Shown in pieces: positions 22,576 through 34,520 of a stretch of 64,000 nucleotides of DNA. A program made the translations under genes and the position numbers. Under the pieces are notes generated by a model. The model did not search any database. It worked only from the letters and a program-made list of their open reading frames with translations, and was not told where the DNA came from. How positions within the stretch are numbered: position 1 is the first letter of the stretch; each line of letters begins with the position of its first letter. The DNA comes from Magicicada septendecula. Taxonomy: Eukaryota; Arthropoda; Insecta; Hemiptera; Cicadidae. The stretch covers positions 422,827,479-422,891,478 of the forward strand of contig CM068369.1 of the NCBI GenBank assembly GCA_034769895.1, read 5' to 3'.

Positions 22576-24987
22576 CAGTAGAACCCCGTTAGTCCGAACC
22601 CCGCTAGTCCGAAATTCCGGATAATCCGAACCACCTCCAGGAACCAAATAGGCAAAGAAAGCTATAAAAACAACTGCAGATTTCATGAAGTGACAAATGA
22701 TTTCATTACATTTCTAATAAAATGGTTACATTTTGTAAAATCAGTAGAAAATAATACTAACCACTGTAATATGTATTAATCAGTAGGCCTACAATTACTG
22801 GAATAAAATTCTTAAACAAAACTACAAAAACAGAATTCAATTATTGTACTGTACAGTACTTAGATTACAGTTTCTATACTTTATTAACAGACTTTCCAAA
22901 TAAACACTTCACTTATTCACTGGTTGCACAAAATCAGTTATTCTCTGCTGGCGTAAAGACGTGAATCTAGCAGACGACGCAATATTCCACCACCGTCTCA
23001 TGAACATGATGTCCGCCGCTGTAGCGTTGGCATGCTGCTCCACATACTGCAGGGATATTTCCAGCGCCTTTGCTGCTTCTGAATGTGAAATGAGATGTTC
23101 TGAATCATCGGCTTCATCCATCACATCAGAATCTTCATCGAAGTCTTGTCTGATCAGGGAAACGATTTCCGTATCTGTCAAAACTTGGTGATCTTCCGTG
23201 TCAGCTGCCACCCACTCGTTCACATCTGTTTCGTCTGCTTCTTCACAGCCTGGAATTTGATGCATGAGCTGTAAAACTTCAGTCCTGTCATCAGCTTGTT
23301 CCGGACTATCGATGTAAGAGAGACTTGGCCATAATTTTTTCCATGACTTTCTCAGCAGCTGTTCTTTGAGATTGTCCCATGCTTTACCTAACCAATAGAT
23401 AACATCTTTGATGTTGATTTTCTTAAGACTTTGGAGAATGGTTTGTGAACTGTCTTCATTTTCAAGAAGGGACCTTAGAAGAATTTTTTTATACACACAT
23501 TTCATGTTTTGTAGCACCTCTTGGTCCATGGGTTGTAACAAAGGTGTTACATTCGGAGGGAGAAAAATAGCTTTTATATCTCCATTAACAAGTTCTTCTG
23601 TTGAAGCATGTGATGGAGCGTTGTCAATGACAAGTAACGCCCGGGGTGGCAGACCATTTTTTTCACTGAACGTTTTTACTGAAGGAATAAACTGGGCATG
23701 AAACCATTCCTTAAATAAAGCACTGGTCATCCATGCCTTTTTTTGATGCCTGTAGAATACAGGAAGCGAGTTCACATTGATGTTCTTAAATGCTCTTGGG
23801 TTTTTTGATTTGCCAATAACCATTAGTGGCAACTTATTAGTCCCAGCTGCATTACTGCGTGCTAAAACAGTCACACGTTCCTTGCACATTTTGAAACCAG
23901 GTGCATTAAGTTCTTGTTTGGTGGCGAGGCTTTTGTTTGGCAATGCCTTAAAATTTAACCCAGTTTCATCGCAATTGTATATTTCTTGAGGCGAGTAATT
24001 TTGCGATGAAACTATGTCTGCGAATTCAGCGATGTACTCTTGTGCAACCTGGTGATTCGCTGATAGTGATTCACCGGTAATGGATAACTGTCGTATACCG
24101 TGTCTTTTTTTTCCACCGGTCCAGCCAGCCATTACTCGCAATGAATTTAGGATCACCATTCATCAGCTTATTGAGGTGAACTACTTTTTCTTGGATTAGG
24201 GGACCACTCAGTGGAGTACCTCTCTGCCTTTCTTATGAAAACCATATGAAAAGGGCTTCATCAATTTTGTCAAATTGTGACACTTTTGATGTATGACGCT
24301 CCTCGAGAGTCTTCTCGGATGTTGTCGCACAAAACTGTTCAATCTTGGACCGGTTTTTCTTCCAGTCACTTATTGTTGCTTTACCCACACCAAATTCGAC
24401 TGCTAATTTCATTCCACTTTCACCCTTGTCCAAACGTTTCAACACTTCAAGTTTATCTTTTAGTGCACATGAACTATGTTTCCGCTTACCAAACATTTTT
24501 ATACAATACGCACTTAAAAAACAACACTGAAAACGTATGTAAGTTGGAATGCACACACAATGTCTCAGACTGACAGGTATCTCACTACTGAAAGCAAGGC
24601 CACGAGAAGAAACAAACAAGAGTAGGGGAAGTGGGATTACTAAGAAACTGGCATGAGTCATTGACGCCTTGGCACACCCGTAATAGTAAACAACAATACC
24701 GCACTAGAAAGCCACCGAACGTCAGTGTCAATACTGTTCACCTTATCTGTACTGTATTACAGTACTGTACTACGTAATATTTTATGAAATATTCAACTCT
24801 TATAAACCGTAAAATGCATTCGTTGAATAAAAAACGGGCATATATGAGTTACTTATAAGTTAAAGACCATATTTAAATCAAATTAATAATTATAATTATT
24901 TAATAATAATTATTTCGGATAATCCGAATTTTTGCCAATCCGAACCGGCCCCGGTCCCAATTAGTTCGGACTAGCGGGGTTCTACTG
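22576..24987 (-). mobile_element. Tigger-type transposon nested in the pipsqueak transposon
   Basis: TIRs CAGTAGAACCCCGTTAGTCC and CAGTAGAACCCCGCTAGTCC (right end, read inward), flanked by TA (22574-22575, 24988-24989). It is 2412 bp, close to the usual autonomous Tigger length. It interrupts the first codons of the host transposase gene, so it is the younger of the two. Confidence 0.95.
22909..24496 (-). pseudogene. Tigger transposase (CENP-B HTH + DDE), nearly complete
   Basis: Starts at MFGKRKHSS (24496). The N-terminal CENP-B-like HTH contains LAVEFGVGKATISDWKKNRS. After a stop/frameshift zone (24110-24240) the DDE domain runs to 22909: YNCDETGLNFKALP (first D), LLVIDNAPSHAS (second D), LLQPMDQEVLQNM (third D), then a long acidic C-terminus and a final LRQQRITDFV motif. 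All three catalytic acids are visible. The lesions are limited to one zone, including a poly-A run where indels are likely. The downstream 416-codon frame is open. It resembles the transposase at 54405-55950 more than the one at 30226-31829. Confidence 0.92.
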
Positions 24988-25584
24988 TACTTGCGTATTT
25001 TCTTGACATCTTTCAACCTCGTACAGTACCTGGAACAAAGAAAATATTGTTACAATACATATTCATACATATGTTTTCAGATATGACATGAAAATAATAC
25101 TGTATGGACGAATAAACCATGACAGTAATCTGTGGGGTGAATCGGAACAACAACAAAAAATGTGTTCCGATACCGCCGTAAATCTTAAACCTATGACGTC
25201 ACAAGAAATTCTTCATTTTTCGCGACGCAGTTTGAGATATACATAAATTCTAATACGGCATATTGTTGTATAGGCATATGCCTAATAAAAAAACACTACT
25301 CTTAGGTTTAGAATACGAAAAGGTCTGTACTTACATACAAAGTTTTGCAGATGATGAAAACGGGAGGTTATTTGGGGTTCCACTTTTAGTCTTGTTCATA
25401 AGCCATGACATGACAAAACATGACAAAACTTAATTTCTCAACTCCTCATGATATTACCTTAAAAAAAAAAAAAAAATTGGCAACTAAAAATACCCTAACG
25501 TATATTTATAGGGAATTTCTTTGTATGACCAGGAAGTTTCGTTCCGGTTCACTCCACTGTTCCTATTCACCCCGTTTTACGGTA

Positions 25585-27786
25585 AGAATTTGCACCGTAC
25601 TCCCTGGTGATTAATCGCAATGATTAATTATTAACACTTCTAACGATCTGATTCAGTGATCATGATTACACTTCACTTAATTTCGCACATGAACTATTTT
25701 GTTGTCTTCTTGATAGGAAACTGCCTTGGTTAGGTATGATACTTAACATCGTTCTTTTACACGCACTTCTTGTAGAAGTTTCACTACTATTGTCGATGCA
25801 CTGATTGAATTATTCTTCTTCCTTCTCGTTGATTATTAAATTTTGGATGATAAGTTGGCCTGGATTTGTTGTTGTTAGTTGAGTGAATTTAGACAAAATG
25901 GTCCTCTGTTTACAACTGCAATCATTTATATACATTTTTTAGAAACCCGCTTGGCACTCTCGGGGTGCCTAAATTCGTCCGTGATTGGTCTGAAATCGTG
26001 TCATGATGACGTAATTCTATTTATAGGCATTACATATTTGTATTTCGAGCGTCGGTTTCGTTTGTGTTATTATTTCTTCGTATTTATTCGAGATTCACCA
26101 AATTTATGATGCTAACGTTTATATCTCAGTTATTACAATTCCAATTCGGGTTCTATTACTATCATTGTAAAGCTTGTTTATTTATCTTTATTTTGACATG
26201 GCTTGATGCCAGTTTGGTCATAGTTTTCATTAACATTTCTTTATTTTAAACTTACTAGTGCATTGTTTACATTCGTCGTCTGCTAAATGTTGCAAATCCG
26301 ACTAATAACTTTTTTCTAATATTTGTTTTATTATTCTTAATTTCTAATTTGAACATGATTAATTGATTAAAAAGAATACCTTATTATATATAAATGCTGC
26401 ATTCAGCTGAACAATATTAATTATCTATTTACATTTGTTGATTTTCTAACATAAACTTCCATATTTTACTATTTTTACTTTAACATGTCCTTCTTATCTC
26501 TTATTCTTATAACATTACACATGTGGTGGTGCTTTGCATTCTTTTTATCACTGTCATGATTTTACTTCATTATGCTTAGTAGGGTTTCTATCTGATTCTT
26601 ATTCTCTTGACTTAAATTGGTCATTCAGGTTTTGTTATCATTATTTTACAATGTTTTGTTCCCTGACTATTATTACATTTATGTACACATTTTATCTACT
26701 TATGATGTTACTTAAACACATTCAGTGTTTACATTTATAGTTATTCTTAATTCATGATAATACATATTTGGCTTTCACATTATCTTTTACAGTTTGTGAT
26801 TATTCCTAGCATGGTTCTCTATATATTTGTCTATTTTAAATCATTGCTTTGACTTGGATCAGCTAATGTGCTGTTTTTATTTATAATTTATGGTACAATA
26901 CTATTCGTCATTTGTTATTTTACATATTCTATTTGATTTTATTTATCAAAGTTTTTTTTTTTTTATTGAGCTCACTTAACAGTTTATGTGGGAAACTTGT
27001 CTTGTCATTTCGTCTTTGTCATTCTGTTTATTATGTTGTAGTGTCATTTAGTACAGGTAGTGGATTTACCACTGTTTACTTGAATTGCTTCTCTCCTTTC
27101 ATTCTTTATTGGTTAATTATTTTTACTGTTAAATTCTTCCTGGTTACTCATTTATAGTTCTTTAAGTATTATTCACCCTTCTGGTGTTCATTATTATTAT
27201 GGAACATTTTGTGATGTTACAATATTATTAATATTACTATTATTATGATTATTATTGTTATTATTATTTGATTTATGTTGGAAACAATAAACGTATAATT
27301 CTTTATTTAAGCCACCTGTGTGACTGTGTGCGTGCGCGCACGCACACACACACACGCACGCACGCACGCAGATATAGATTAAAACAAATGCAAGACTGAG
27401 ATAGGACGTAACACAGTAACTAACAATGTACTGGTTACTAAAACATCACACGCAAGTTGGCAATACCTTCACTTACATACCAGCTGATTCTCCTGTACCC
27501 TCCCGCCATTCACAGTTTCTAAGTGGACTCGTTTATCCATAAATTGGTTTCTGCGCACAGCCCTTAAATTTCAAATTGACTGTACCTTATGGTAAACGAT
27601 TAATTGATTGATCCCTTTGTTATTATCGGTTTAAATTTATTAACTTACTAACATAGTGTAACATCATTTTAGGACTGTTATAAGAATTTTTTGATTTGTT
27701 ATAACATTGTGTTAGGTTGCAATTATATAATTGTTATAAACTAAAACTTATTTTTTAATGTAAATTTATTTTTATTTAATGTATAT
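25585..27786. other. AT-rich repeat-like sequence, possibly old LTR
   Basis: No coding sequence. On the minus strand near 25990-26030 there is an ACCAATCA box and, downstream, TATAAATAG, which resembles LTR promoter architecture. The ends could not be defined. A repeat of alternating purine/pyrimidine lies at 27327-27372. Confidence 0.3.
27327..27372. repeat. CpG-rich alternating purine/pyrimidine repeat
   Basis: GTGTGCGTGCGCGCACGCAC followed by (CA)n and (CGCA)n. It has a palindromic centre TGCGTGCGCGCACGCA and is a possible Z-DNA former. Confidence 0.85.
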
Positions 27787-30016
27787 TGTAACGTGACAAA
27801 ATGAAGGACTTGTTAAACAATGAACTCTAACATAAAATACCCTTAGTAAGATAATTCACGTAGGTATAAAATAATAAAAGAGAAAATTACCACAATGGCT
27901 AATAAGGAAGTACAATGCAATATAGGATAAAATAAACTGTATGTTAAATTAGTAAGAAATAACTATTTGTATTATTAATGATTATATGTGATCAGGACAA
28001 TCAGTTATGAAGTGCAAAGATAATTGAGAGATAATAGTCACTAAATATACAGATAGGACTGTGAGTATTAGTGGCAGTGTATAGTGAACAGAATACAACC
28101 ACAACAAATCAAAAACAAGTGTGATTACATAAAAAGAAAATGTAAAGAACTAAAAGGTAACATTAGTAGTAGATTAAGTCAATTCTTTAATGTTTATAGA
28201 ATACTCTTAAGTTTTAATATTTGTTACTAACGATTCCCTATTTTGTTATTAATGTTAATTAAAGGGAAAATGCTATCGTTTGCTTCATTACAAATAATAT
28301 GGCAAAACTTGTTTGTAGTAATACGAAGTTATTAAACAAAATAGTTCTATTGTTCAATGTTGATTAGAGTTTGAGCATGATGGCTTAACATTATGTTAAT
28401 ATGTTTGTTCCATGTTAATTATTTTATCAGAAGCGATTCAAAAAATAAGTATGCAATGGACAATTTAATTTAATGTAATAAGAATAATAATATACCAAGC
28501 CACCATTCCATATAACATTTGTAAATTGAAACATTGTACTATGAAGAAGTATTAAGTAATAGGCCAATGTCTACATAAAAATTATTGTAAATCTAAAGTA
28601 AACAACCACATTATTGTAAATTAATAAGAAGTGATATAAATACTAAAATAGGCCTTAATTAAATGTTAACAACATTTTAATAGTTTGATATAATTGTAAT
28701 ATAATTTAGGAAGTGTCAGAACTTATATATTGTTTGTAAATGTGTCGCCACGAATCGTGACACATTATAAGATAGATAGACACATTATTATAAGATAGAA
28801 TTTTGTAAATTTTTAAATTAACTATTAGGGGACTCACATGTGTCATGTGAGGTGTCAAAATGTTTGTATTTTTATTAGGAATATCATTCTGTTCACTAAT
28901 TTAAGATTTATTAAATATTAAATAGGGAGTAATTCCAATTATAAAATGTAAAAACTAGGTATATTAAATAATCAGGTCACATGACACTTGAACCCAACGG
29001 TATTGACCAATAGGAATTTAGTTAATTTTGGTCAAGCCAGTTGAAGGAAAAAGAAAAATATAGGATTCTATTGTTAGACATTAACATTAAGAACACCTCT
29101 GTGCAGCTCTGAGCCACAAAGTATAACAAAGAATCAAATCCAAGTGGAAGAAAAAGTATAAAATTTTGTAAAACAAAATCTAAATGAAGGAAGGAAGAAT
29201 TGAAGATAATATAAAATAATAAATAAAAGAAGAACAAGTGAAAGTAATATTTTAGAAAAGTGAATAATTAATTTCAACCAAAGAACTGGGTGAGACTTAA
29301 CCTTTATAATACCACATTTACAACTACACGACACCAAGATTAACTTAACTAACACTTTTCTTCAATAGAACACTAGTGAAAAGAAAACAAAATCTAATTT
29401 AAACACAGTGAACATTTTGTGTAATTTATTTTATTTGTAAAAACTGGTTGTGAATCCATTCCACACTAATTTTGTTTAACAACAAGCCGCCATCTTGAGA
29501 TGTTTCTTTGAATGCTGGGTAGACCCATGACGAATTGCATTGGCAAACTGAACTGAACAAATATTTTGTTACACTTTATTAAAATTAATTTTATTTATAT
29601 TAGTCAATAAGAATTAAATAATTGTAATTTATAGTATTTCTTTGTGGACATTTCGAACTTTAATAACAGTCTAAAGAACCCCGAACTGAGATATTGTATG
29701 AAAAAATTTAGAATCAAACTGAAGCAAGAATCGATACAGTCAATTAATAACTTCGACCTTAGAGTCGTTTAACTGAATTAATGAAAATAAAAATGTTAAT
29801 GATTATTTCTAATTAATGGTGAATGAGTTTTATTTATAGGATAAGATAAAGTTAAAGGTTATTTGTTTGAGAAAAGAAGAGTGAAACGGTATTGGCAATT
29901 CGAACATCATCGTAAATAAAGGATCACGAAAATAACCTCCAATAGGCAACTCGAAACTACAATCAAACGCAAAAATTGACAAGCATAGTCCCGCCATACA
30001 AACGAAATAATTATTA

Positions 30017-32192
30017 CAGTAGAACCTCGTTAACCCGGATCAACTGGGGCCGGGGCCGATCCGAGTTAACGAAAATCCGGATTATCCAGAGAATGAGGGA
30101 AAAACGATAAAAAAGAACATGTACTTACCAAAAATATTTTTAATGGAGTTTAAAAATTATTATCGGCACACTTTCACCTAAAAACACATAATATGTATTT
30201 ACACTGTACACAATTTAGGTACAAACTAGTCGGTAGTAAAAAAGGCAGTGAGCTTTTGCTGCCTCAGTTTTGTGTATCGCTTACGAGCAGCGCGATCTCG
30301 CATCCGCTTTAGCATTAGAAGCTCGTTTGGCGATGTTTCGGCTTGACTCTCGAAATAAACCATCAATTTATCAATGTTTGCTACTGCTTCTGCGTGGGTC
30401 ATAACCACAGCTGGTTCATCAACACTGTCTGAATCGTCTTCATTTTCATTTTCTGTAACACTGCATATGCAATAATTTCTTCCTCTGTGATCGCTTTATA
30501 ACCTCCGTCATTGTCAATTTGCAACCAATTGTCAATGTCTTCTTCATCAACATCGGAACAGCCATCGATATTTTTAAAAATGTCTATAAAATCTTCTTCC
30601 ACACTTGTGTTTTCTTCTTCTTCAATTGTATTGTTTTCTGGCAAGTCACACACACCAGGCCACAACTTTTTCCATGACTTTATCAAAGTTTCTCTTCCAA
30701 CCTGGTCCCAAGCTTCCGCAATCATATAAATAACAGTCTTTACGTTAAAAGATTTCAGCACCTCTACCACACCATGCTCTCCTTCGTCCTCTACCAGTTG
30801 ACTTAGCATTTGCCTTTTGTACACTTTTTTATTTTTTCTAGAACTCCTTGGTCCATCGGTTGAACGAGAGAAGTTACATTAGGTGGTAAAAACTTCACTG
30901 AAATGTCATCTTTGACTAGTTCATTGACAGACGGATGCGAAGGCGCATTGTCAATCAGCAAAACCGCCTTGTTGAGAAGGCCACAGTTCTTCAAATATTT
31001 TTTTACTGACGGCACAAAATTCTCGAAAAACCATTGTTTGAAAATGTCACTAACCATCCAAGCACTTTTTTGTGAGCTGTAAACGACAGGCAATGAGCCT
31101 TGTTTCACATTTTTCAATGCACGGGGGTTTTTAGACTTCCCTATTATAAGGAGAGGAATTTTGTGCTTTCCCTGACGCATTACTGCAAGCCATTATGGTG
31201 AGGCGGTCTTTCCCTTTTTTATACCCTTTCGCTGAATCTCCTAATTTTGAGGCTAGCGTTTTACTCGGCAACATCCGGTAAAATAAACCAGATTCATCGG
31301 CATTGTAAACTTGATCTGCAGTCAGTTCTTCCTTTTTAATAAAGTCTTCAAACTCTTTTTTAAATTTTTCTGCCGCTTCAACATCACCTGACAATCTTTC
31401 TCCAGTGATTGTAAGTTGACGCACTCCATGCCGTTTTTTCCATCTGTCCAACCACCCCTGGCTAGCTGTAAAACTCGTTGTCTCTATGGGGCAACTGTTT
31501 GTTCAAACTCTATGCTTTCTGTTGGATGATGGGTCCAGAAATCGGCAAACCACGTTCTCTTTCAGCACAAAATCAGACAAACAATGCTTCATCCAGAGTT
31601 TCTAGTTTAGCAGTTTTTGCTTTACACCAATTATCCAAACTGTCCTTAGAAATCATTTTGAAACAAAAGTCTTCAATGCGTTTTCTGTTCTTTTTCCAAT
31701 CAGATACGGTTGATGTTCCTACTCCAAACTCAGCAGCAATGTTCTTAACGATTCTCCCTTATCAATTCTTGTCAGTGCTTCCATCCTTTTTTTCATAGTC
31801 ACAACAATGTTTTTACGTTTTGTCGCCATCGCGAACAACGCGCTAACGAAACAGCACAACGATACTGTACCTCGACAGTGACACTAGGACAACACGTGAA
31901 CACTATCGAGATTGCAGCGCAACTGAGGAATGTTGTTTCTAGGTCAATGTCAAGTGCGAGGCGTGGGGAGGGGAAGGAGAGGATTGAGTCACCAGTTTGC
32001 TGCGTAGCAACAGCAGGTGGGGTGAGTGCAATGAATTCGCCCGCTGGCAAGTGAATTCGAGTAATGTACCTACTGAGAATAGCGATTTATCGTCTGTAAA
32101 ACAAGTCTTCATTTACTACGCTAAACAACATAATTTTTTTTTTTCCAAAACTGGTCCGGGTTAAAGAGGTCCGGGTTAATGAGGTTCTACTG
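30017..32192 (-). mobile_element. Tigger-type transposon
   Basis: TIRs CAGTAGAACCTCGTTAACCC and CAGTAGAACCTCATTAACCC (right end, read inward), flanked by TA (30015-30016, 32193-32194). It is 2176 bp, with the transposase on the minus strand. Confidence 0.94.
30226..31829 (-). pseudogene. Tigger/jerky-type transposase, frameshifted
   Basis: Starts at MATKRKNIVV (31829), with a CENP-B-like HTH (HTH frame broken near 31745). It continues with KKRHGVRQLTITGERLSG, NADESGLFYRMLPSK (first D), IGKSKNPRALKN, LLIDNAPSHPS (second D), SLVQPMDQGVLEKIKK (third D), an acidic tail and the terminal LRQQKLTAFF. At least four frame breaks separate frames 31131-31451, 30803-31180, 30399-30824 and 30226-30408. 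Motif order and length fit a complete but decayed Tigger transposase. Confidence 0.9.
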
Positions 32193-32459
32193 TAATTTTT
32201 AAACCATTAGACAAATAAATAATTATTTTCTTTTTACAAAATAAATAAAGGAAGAGGGATTAAGGGATAATATTGCATTATTAAGCTACGGCAAATATTG
32301 TTGATTGACGTGAACCCTAAAACTCACTAACTCATCAAGGTTAACTATATTTTTAAATAAACAAAATCCAAACAACTAATAAATATTATAAGAAGTAAAT
32401 GACGTTTACTAGATAAAACAGCCCAAGTAATACGAATCACCATACAGCACGTTACAGAT

Positions 32460-32589
32460 TGATGCCTGCAACGCGGGGCTTTACAAGTCAACGTTATTTA
32501 CAAACTACAATACACTTTTGGAATAGAAAAAGTAGAACAACAAAATAACTAAAACAACTAATACAGATTGGCGCTTCCAACACGAGGCG
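32460..32589 (+). other. Two PBS-like motifs, about 110 bp apart
   Basis: TGATGCCTGCAACGCGGGGC at 32460-32479, directly after the LTR-like end, and TGGCGCTTCCAACACGAGGC at 32569-32588. Both are preceded by TACAGAT. They resemble the tRNA-Lys-type motifs at 11.8-12.35 kb. Confidence 0.5.
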
Positions 32590-32640
32590 TAAAAGTATTT
32601 TCAACACAACTTATTTCAACTTCATAAATCCAACCTTATA

Positions 32641-33842
32641 TGGTAAACTCCCGATTATCCACGGAATTGGGTGGCGCTTCAACCGCGGATAAGCCAATTC
32701 CATGGATAATCCGCAAAATGGCCGAAAAAGGACACACATCAAAACGAAAATGCTTTTGAACAATTTTTATTTACAGTAGGAGGTCTACAAATACAATTAT
32801 GACTTAATAAACAGTAGTTTTATGTACTTACAAGTTTGTTGGTTTATTTTTTCACAAAAGAAATCAGTTAACTGTTTTTGTTTTTTCATGATAAAACACC
32901 TCTTCTTTATTTGTGATTGAAGTTTTTTTGACAACATTTTGTCACAAAGTGATGCATCATCTTGTTCTTCCAGATATTGAATGAGCCCGTGGCGTTGTTT
33001 AAACCTTGTCAACCACCCTGATGATACGTCAAATGTTCCCTCTAAACCTAGCATTTCAAAAAACTGTTTTGCTTTTGCAACAATAGGCCCTGAAATAGGA
33101 GTTCCCTCACTTCTCACTTGACTCACCCACTCTAAAAGTGCCGCATCTAGTTCTCCATAGTTTTTCTTTTTTCATTGATGAGGAGTTGTCTGATGTGGAT
33201 GCAGATTGCATTAATTTATCCTTTTGTTTAAAATTGTCCCTAACAGTGCTTTCTCCTATTCCATACTGCAAGCTCATTTGCTTTTTCGACGCACCATTTT
33301 CAATTTTGTTAATCAATTGTAGTTTCTCTTGAATTGATAAGACTACTGTTTTCCTTTTTTCAGCCATTTTTCAAAAGTAGTGTAAACTAAAATCATGTAC
33401 AACAATTTAAACACACACGCGAACTGCTAGTCGACACGTGCACACAGGTTGACAGAAACGCACAAACTGATGCATGAGTTATGAGAACTGGAAGTGGCGA
33501 GTGAAGGGGTAGGATGGGAGGCAATAAGGTGCCAGTGATGAGCAGTGCCACTGACCTTGGCTGATGGACTTCCACTCACCCCAACTGATGGTTGTCGCTC
33601 TAAAAATAGCTTCTGCACCTGCCGATTGTGACTCATGCATTCTCTCTCAACAGGCATGCTTCCATTTCCCTACATTCCTTGTTTTCATTTACGGTATTCT
33701 GTGTTTCGCTGTAACGTTTAATTGTAGGCCTAATTTTATAACTTATTCTACTGTTTTAGGTTTTCTTTTAATACCGTAATTTATCGTCGCAAAAAAAAAG
33801 AAAAAAAGGAAAGGAAGACCGCGGATAATAGAGAGTTTACTG
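32641..33842 (-). mobile_element. Internally deleted Tigger-type transposon
   Basis: TIRs TGGTAAACTCCCGATTATCC and CAGTAAACTCTCTATTATCC (right end, read inward), flanked by TA (32639-32640, 33843-33844). It is 1202 bp, about half the full Tigger length; the DDE region is gone. Confidence 0.9.
32797..33367 (-). pseudogene. Tigger transposase remnant, DDE core deleted
   Basis: The N-terminus is preserved: MAEKRKTVVLSIQEKLQLI, with the HTH MSLQYGIGESTVRDNFKQK. After a frame change at about 33110 comes the second DNA-binding segment ([33 protein letters not shown]). From there the sequence jumps directly to the C-terminal [10 protein letters not shown] motif, so the whole catalytic core is deleted. 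The remaining product would be a DNA-binding-only protein, if it were ever expressed. Confidence 0.88.
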
Positions 33843-33894
33843 TACTTTATAATTAATATTACAAAAAAGAAGAGGAGCATTATTCTTCTCGTTA

Positions 33895-33898
33895 CTAT
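33895..33898 (+). other. Target site duplication (CTAT), left
   Basis: CTAT immediately before TGTAGCG; the matching CTAT is at 50914-50917. Confidence 0.9.
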
Positions 33899-33983
33899 TG
33901 TAGCGTGACAGAAAATCCACTACTTATTAAGTCATATAAAATCATAAAAATTAATTACACCACAAATGTTAAAATAATATTGA

Positions 33984-34520
33984 ATGAGATTTAATGAAAT
34001 CAAAGGAATGAACCACGATAAAATAAAAATCCTCATTACATTATATAAAAACCACTGTTTAAATATCAAAGAAAGTATTGAAAGCAACTCATATTATAAG
34101 ATCAGTAATTTACCCAGGAAGCTAGGAGCAGTAAACAAATTAAATAACACCATATCAAGAAGAAAGAGAATCAGTTTAAGAGTGGTGAACACCAAAATAC
34201 CCCAAAGACAAGAAGAAGGAAGAATAAAATTTGGGATCAGGAAGAAAACAATACCCTGAAACCTTTAGAGAAAAGCAAGGTCCATATCAGTATATAACAG
34301 ATGCTCCAAACTAAACATCAGTCGAGATAACACAAAGTACCTTGGTTTACCCAAGAATGAAGAAGGAAGACAAGAAGACCAGAAGAAGGAAGACCAGAAG
34401 AAGGACAAGAATGAAGACAAGAAAGAAGATAAGAAGAAGGACAAGAAAGAAGATAAGAAGAAAGACAAGAAAGAAGACAGGAGGAGAGGAAGAAATAGTA
34501 TGAAAGAAACACAGTTGTAA
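33984..34520 (+). pseudogene. LTR-internal reading frame with Lys-rich repeat tail (5' copy)
   Basis: A 91-residue frame (33984-34259) begins 85 bp into the LTR and encodes a basic protein (MRFNEIKGMNHDKIKIL..., later SRRKRISLRV). TGA at 34257 and TAG at 34266 end it. The same frame then stays open to about 34519 through a repeat of KKED/KKKD units encoded by a purine-rich minisatellite. I recognise no domain. It may be a decayed LTR-encoded protein or a chance frame. The 3' LTR copy is nearly the same. Confidence 0.35.

Larger units (their letters stand above)
20654..25009 (-). pseudogene. Pipsqueak-HTH / DDE transposase, split by a Tigger insertion
   Basis: Cut-and-paste transposase of the surrounding element. 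The likely start is ATG at 25009, followed within about 15 bp by the Tigger insertion. The gene resumes at about 22573 with a pipsqueak-like helix-turn-helix (NGKSLRKCAEKYSLSVTTL) and a second DNA-binding segment (VLSAEEEALIVDRI). An in-frame TGA lies near 22217 and a frameshift near 22050. The DDE core has NYDETN (about 22085), IGDNLASHLS (about 21757) and HITQPLDVAFF. The 483-residue downstream frame ends with a charged linker and a compact domain (FLFVKVHGKKSYRLYVAKVL) that looks like an SH3-type fold. The family call rests on the Psq domain, DDE motifs and TA target. Confidence 0.85.
20212..25582 (-). mobile_element. Pogo-like DNA transposon with pipsqueak-type transposase
   Basis: Terminal inverted repeats start CCGTAAAACGGGGTGAATCG (left) and CCGTAAAACGGGGTGAATAG (right, read inward), flanked by TA (20210-20211, 25583-25584). 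Without the nested Tigger the element is about 2.96 kb. Several extra copies of the GGGGTGAATCGGAACA motif lie just inside both ends. The transposase gene runs on the minus strand. Confidence 0.93.
27787..32456 (+). repeat. Putative Gypsy-family 5' LTR, interrupted by a Tigger
   Basis: The start TGTAACGTGACAAAATG resembles the LTR start at 33899. The end CACGTTACA at 32456 is followed by a PBS-like sequence, as expected for a 5' LTR. Internal landmarks such as GCCGCCATCTTGAGA (near 29488) correspond to AGCGGCCATCTTTGAAAT in the 33899 LTR. Without the Tigger (30017-32192) it would be about 2.5 kb. There is no target duplication, because the internal region and 3' LTR are missing to the right of about 32640. 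Confidence 0.45.

Noticed and set aside
26064-27157. Several hydrophobic open frames on the plus strand resembling membrane proteins
   Set aside because: They are T-rich low-complexity sequence with no conserved motif, typical of AT-rich non-coding DNA.
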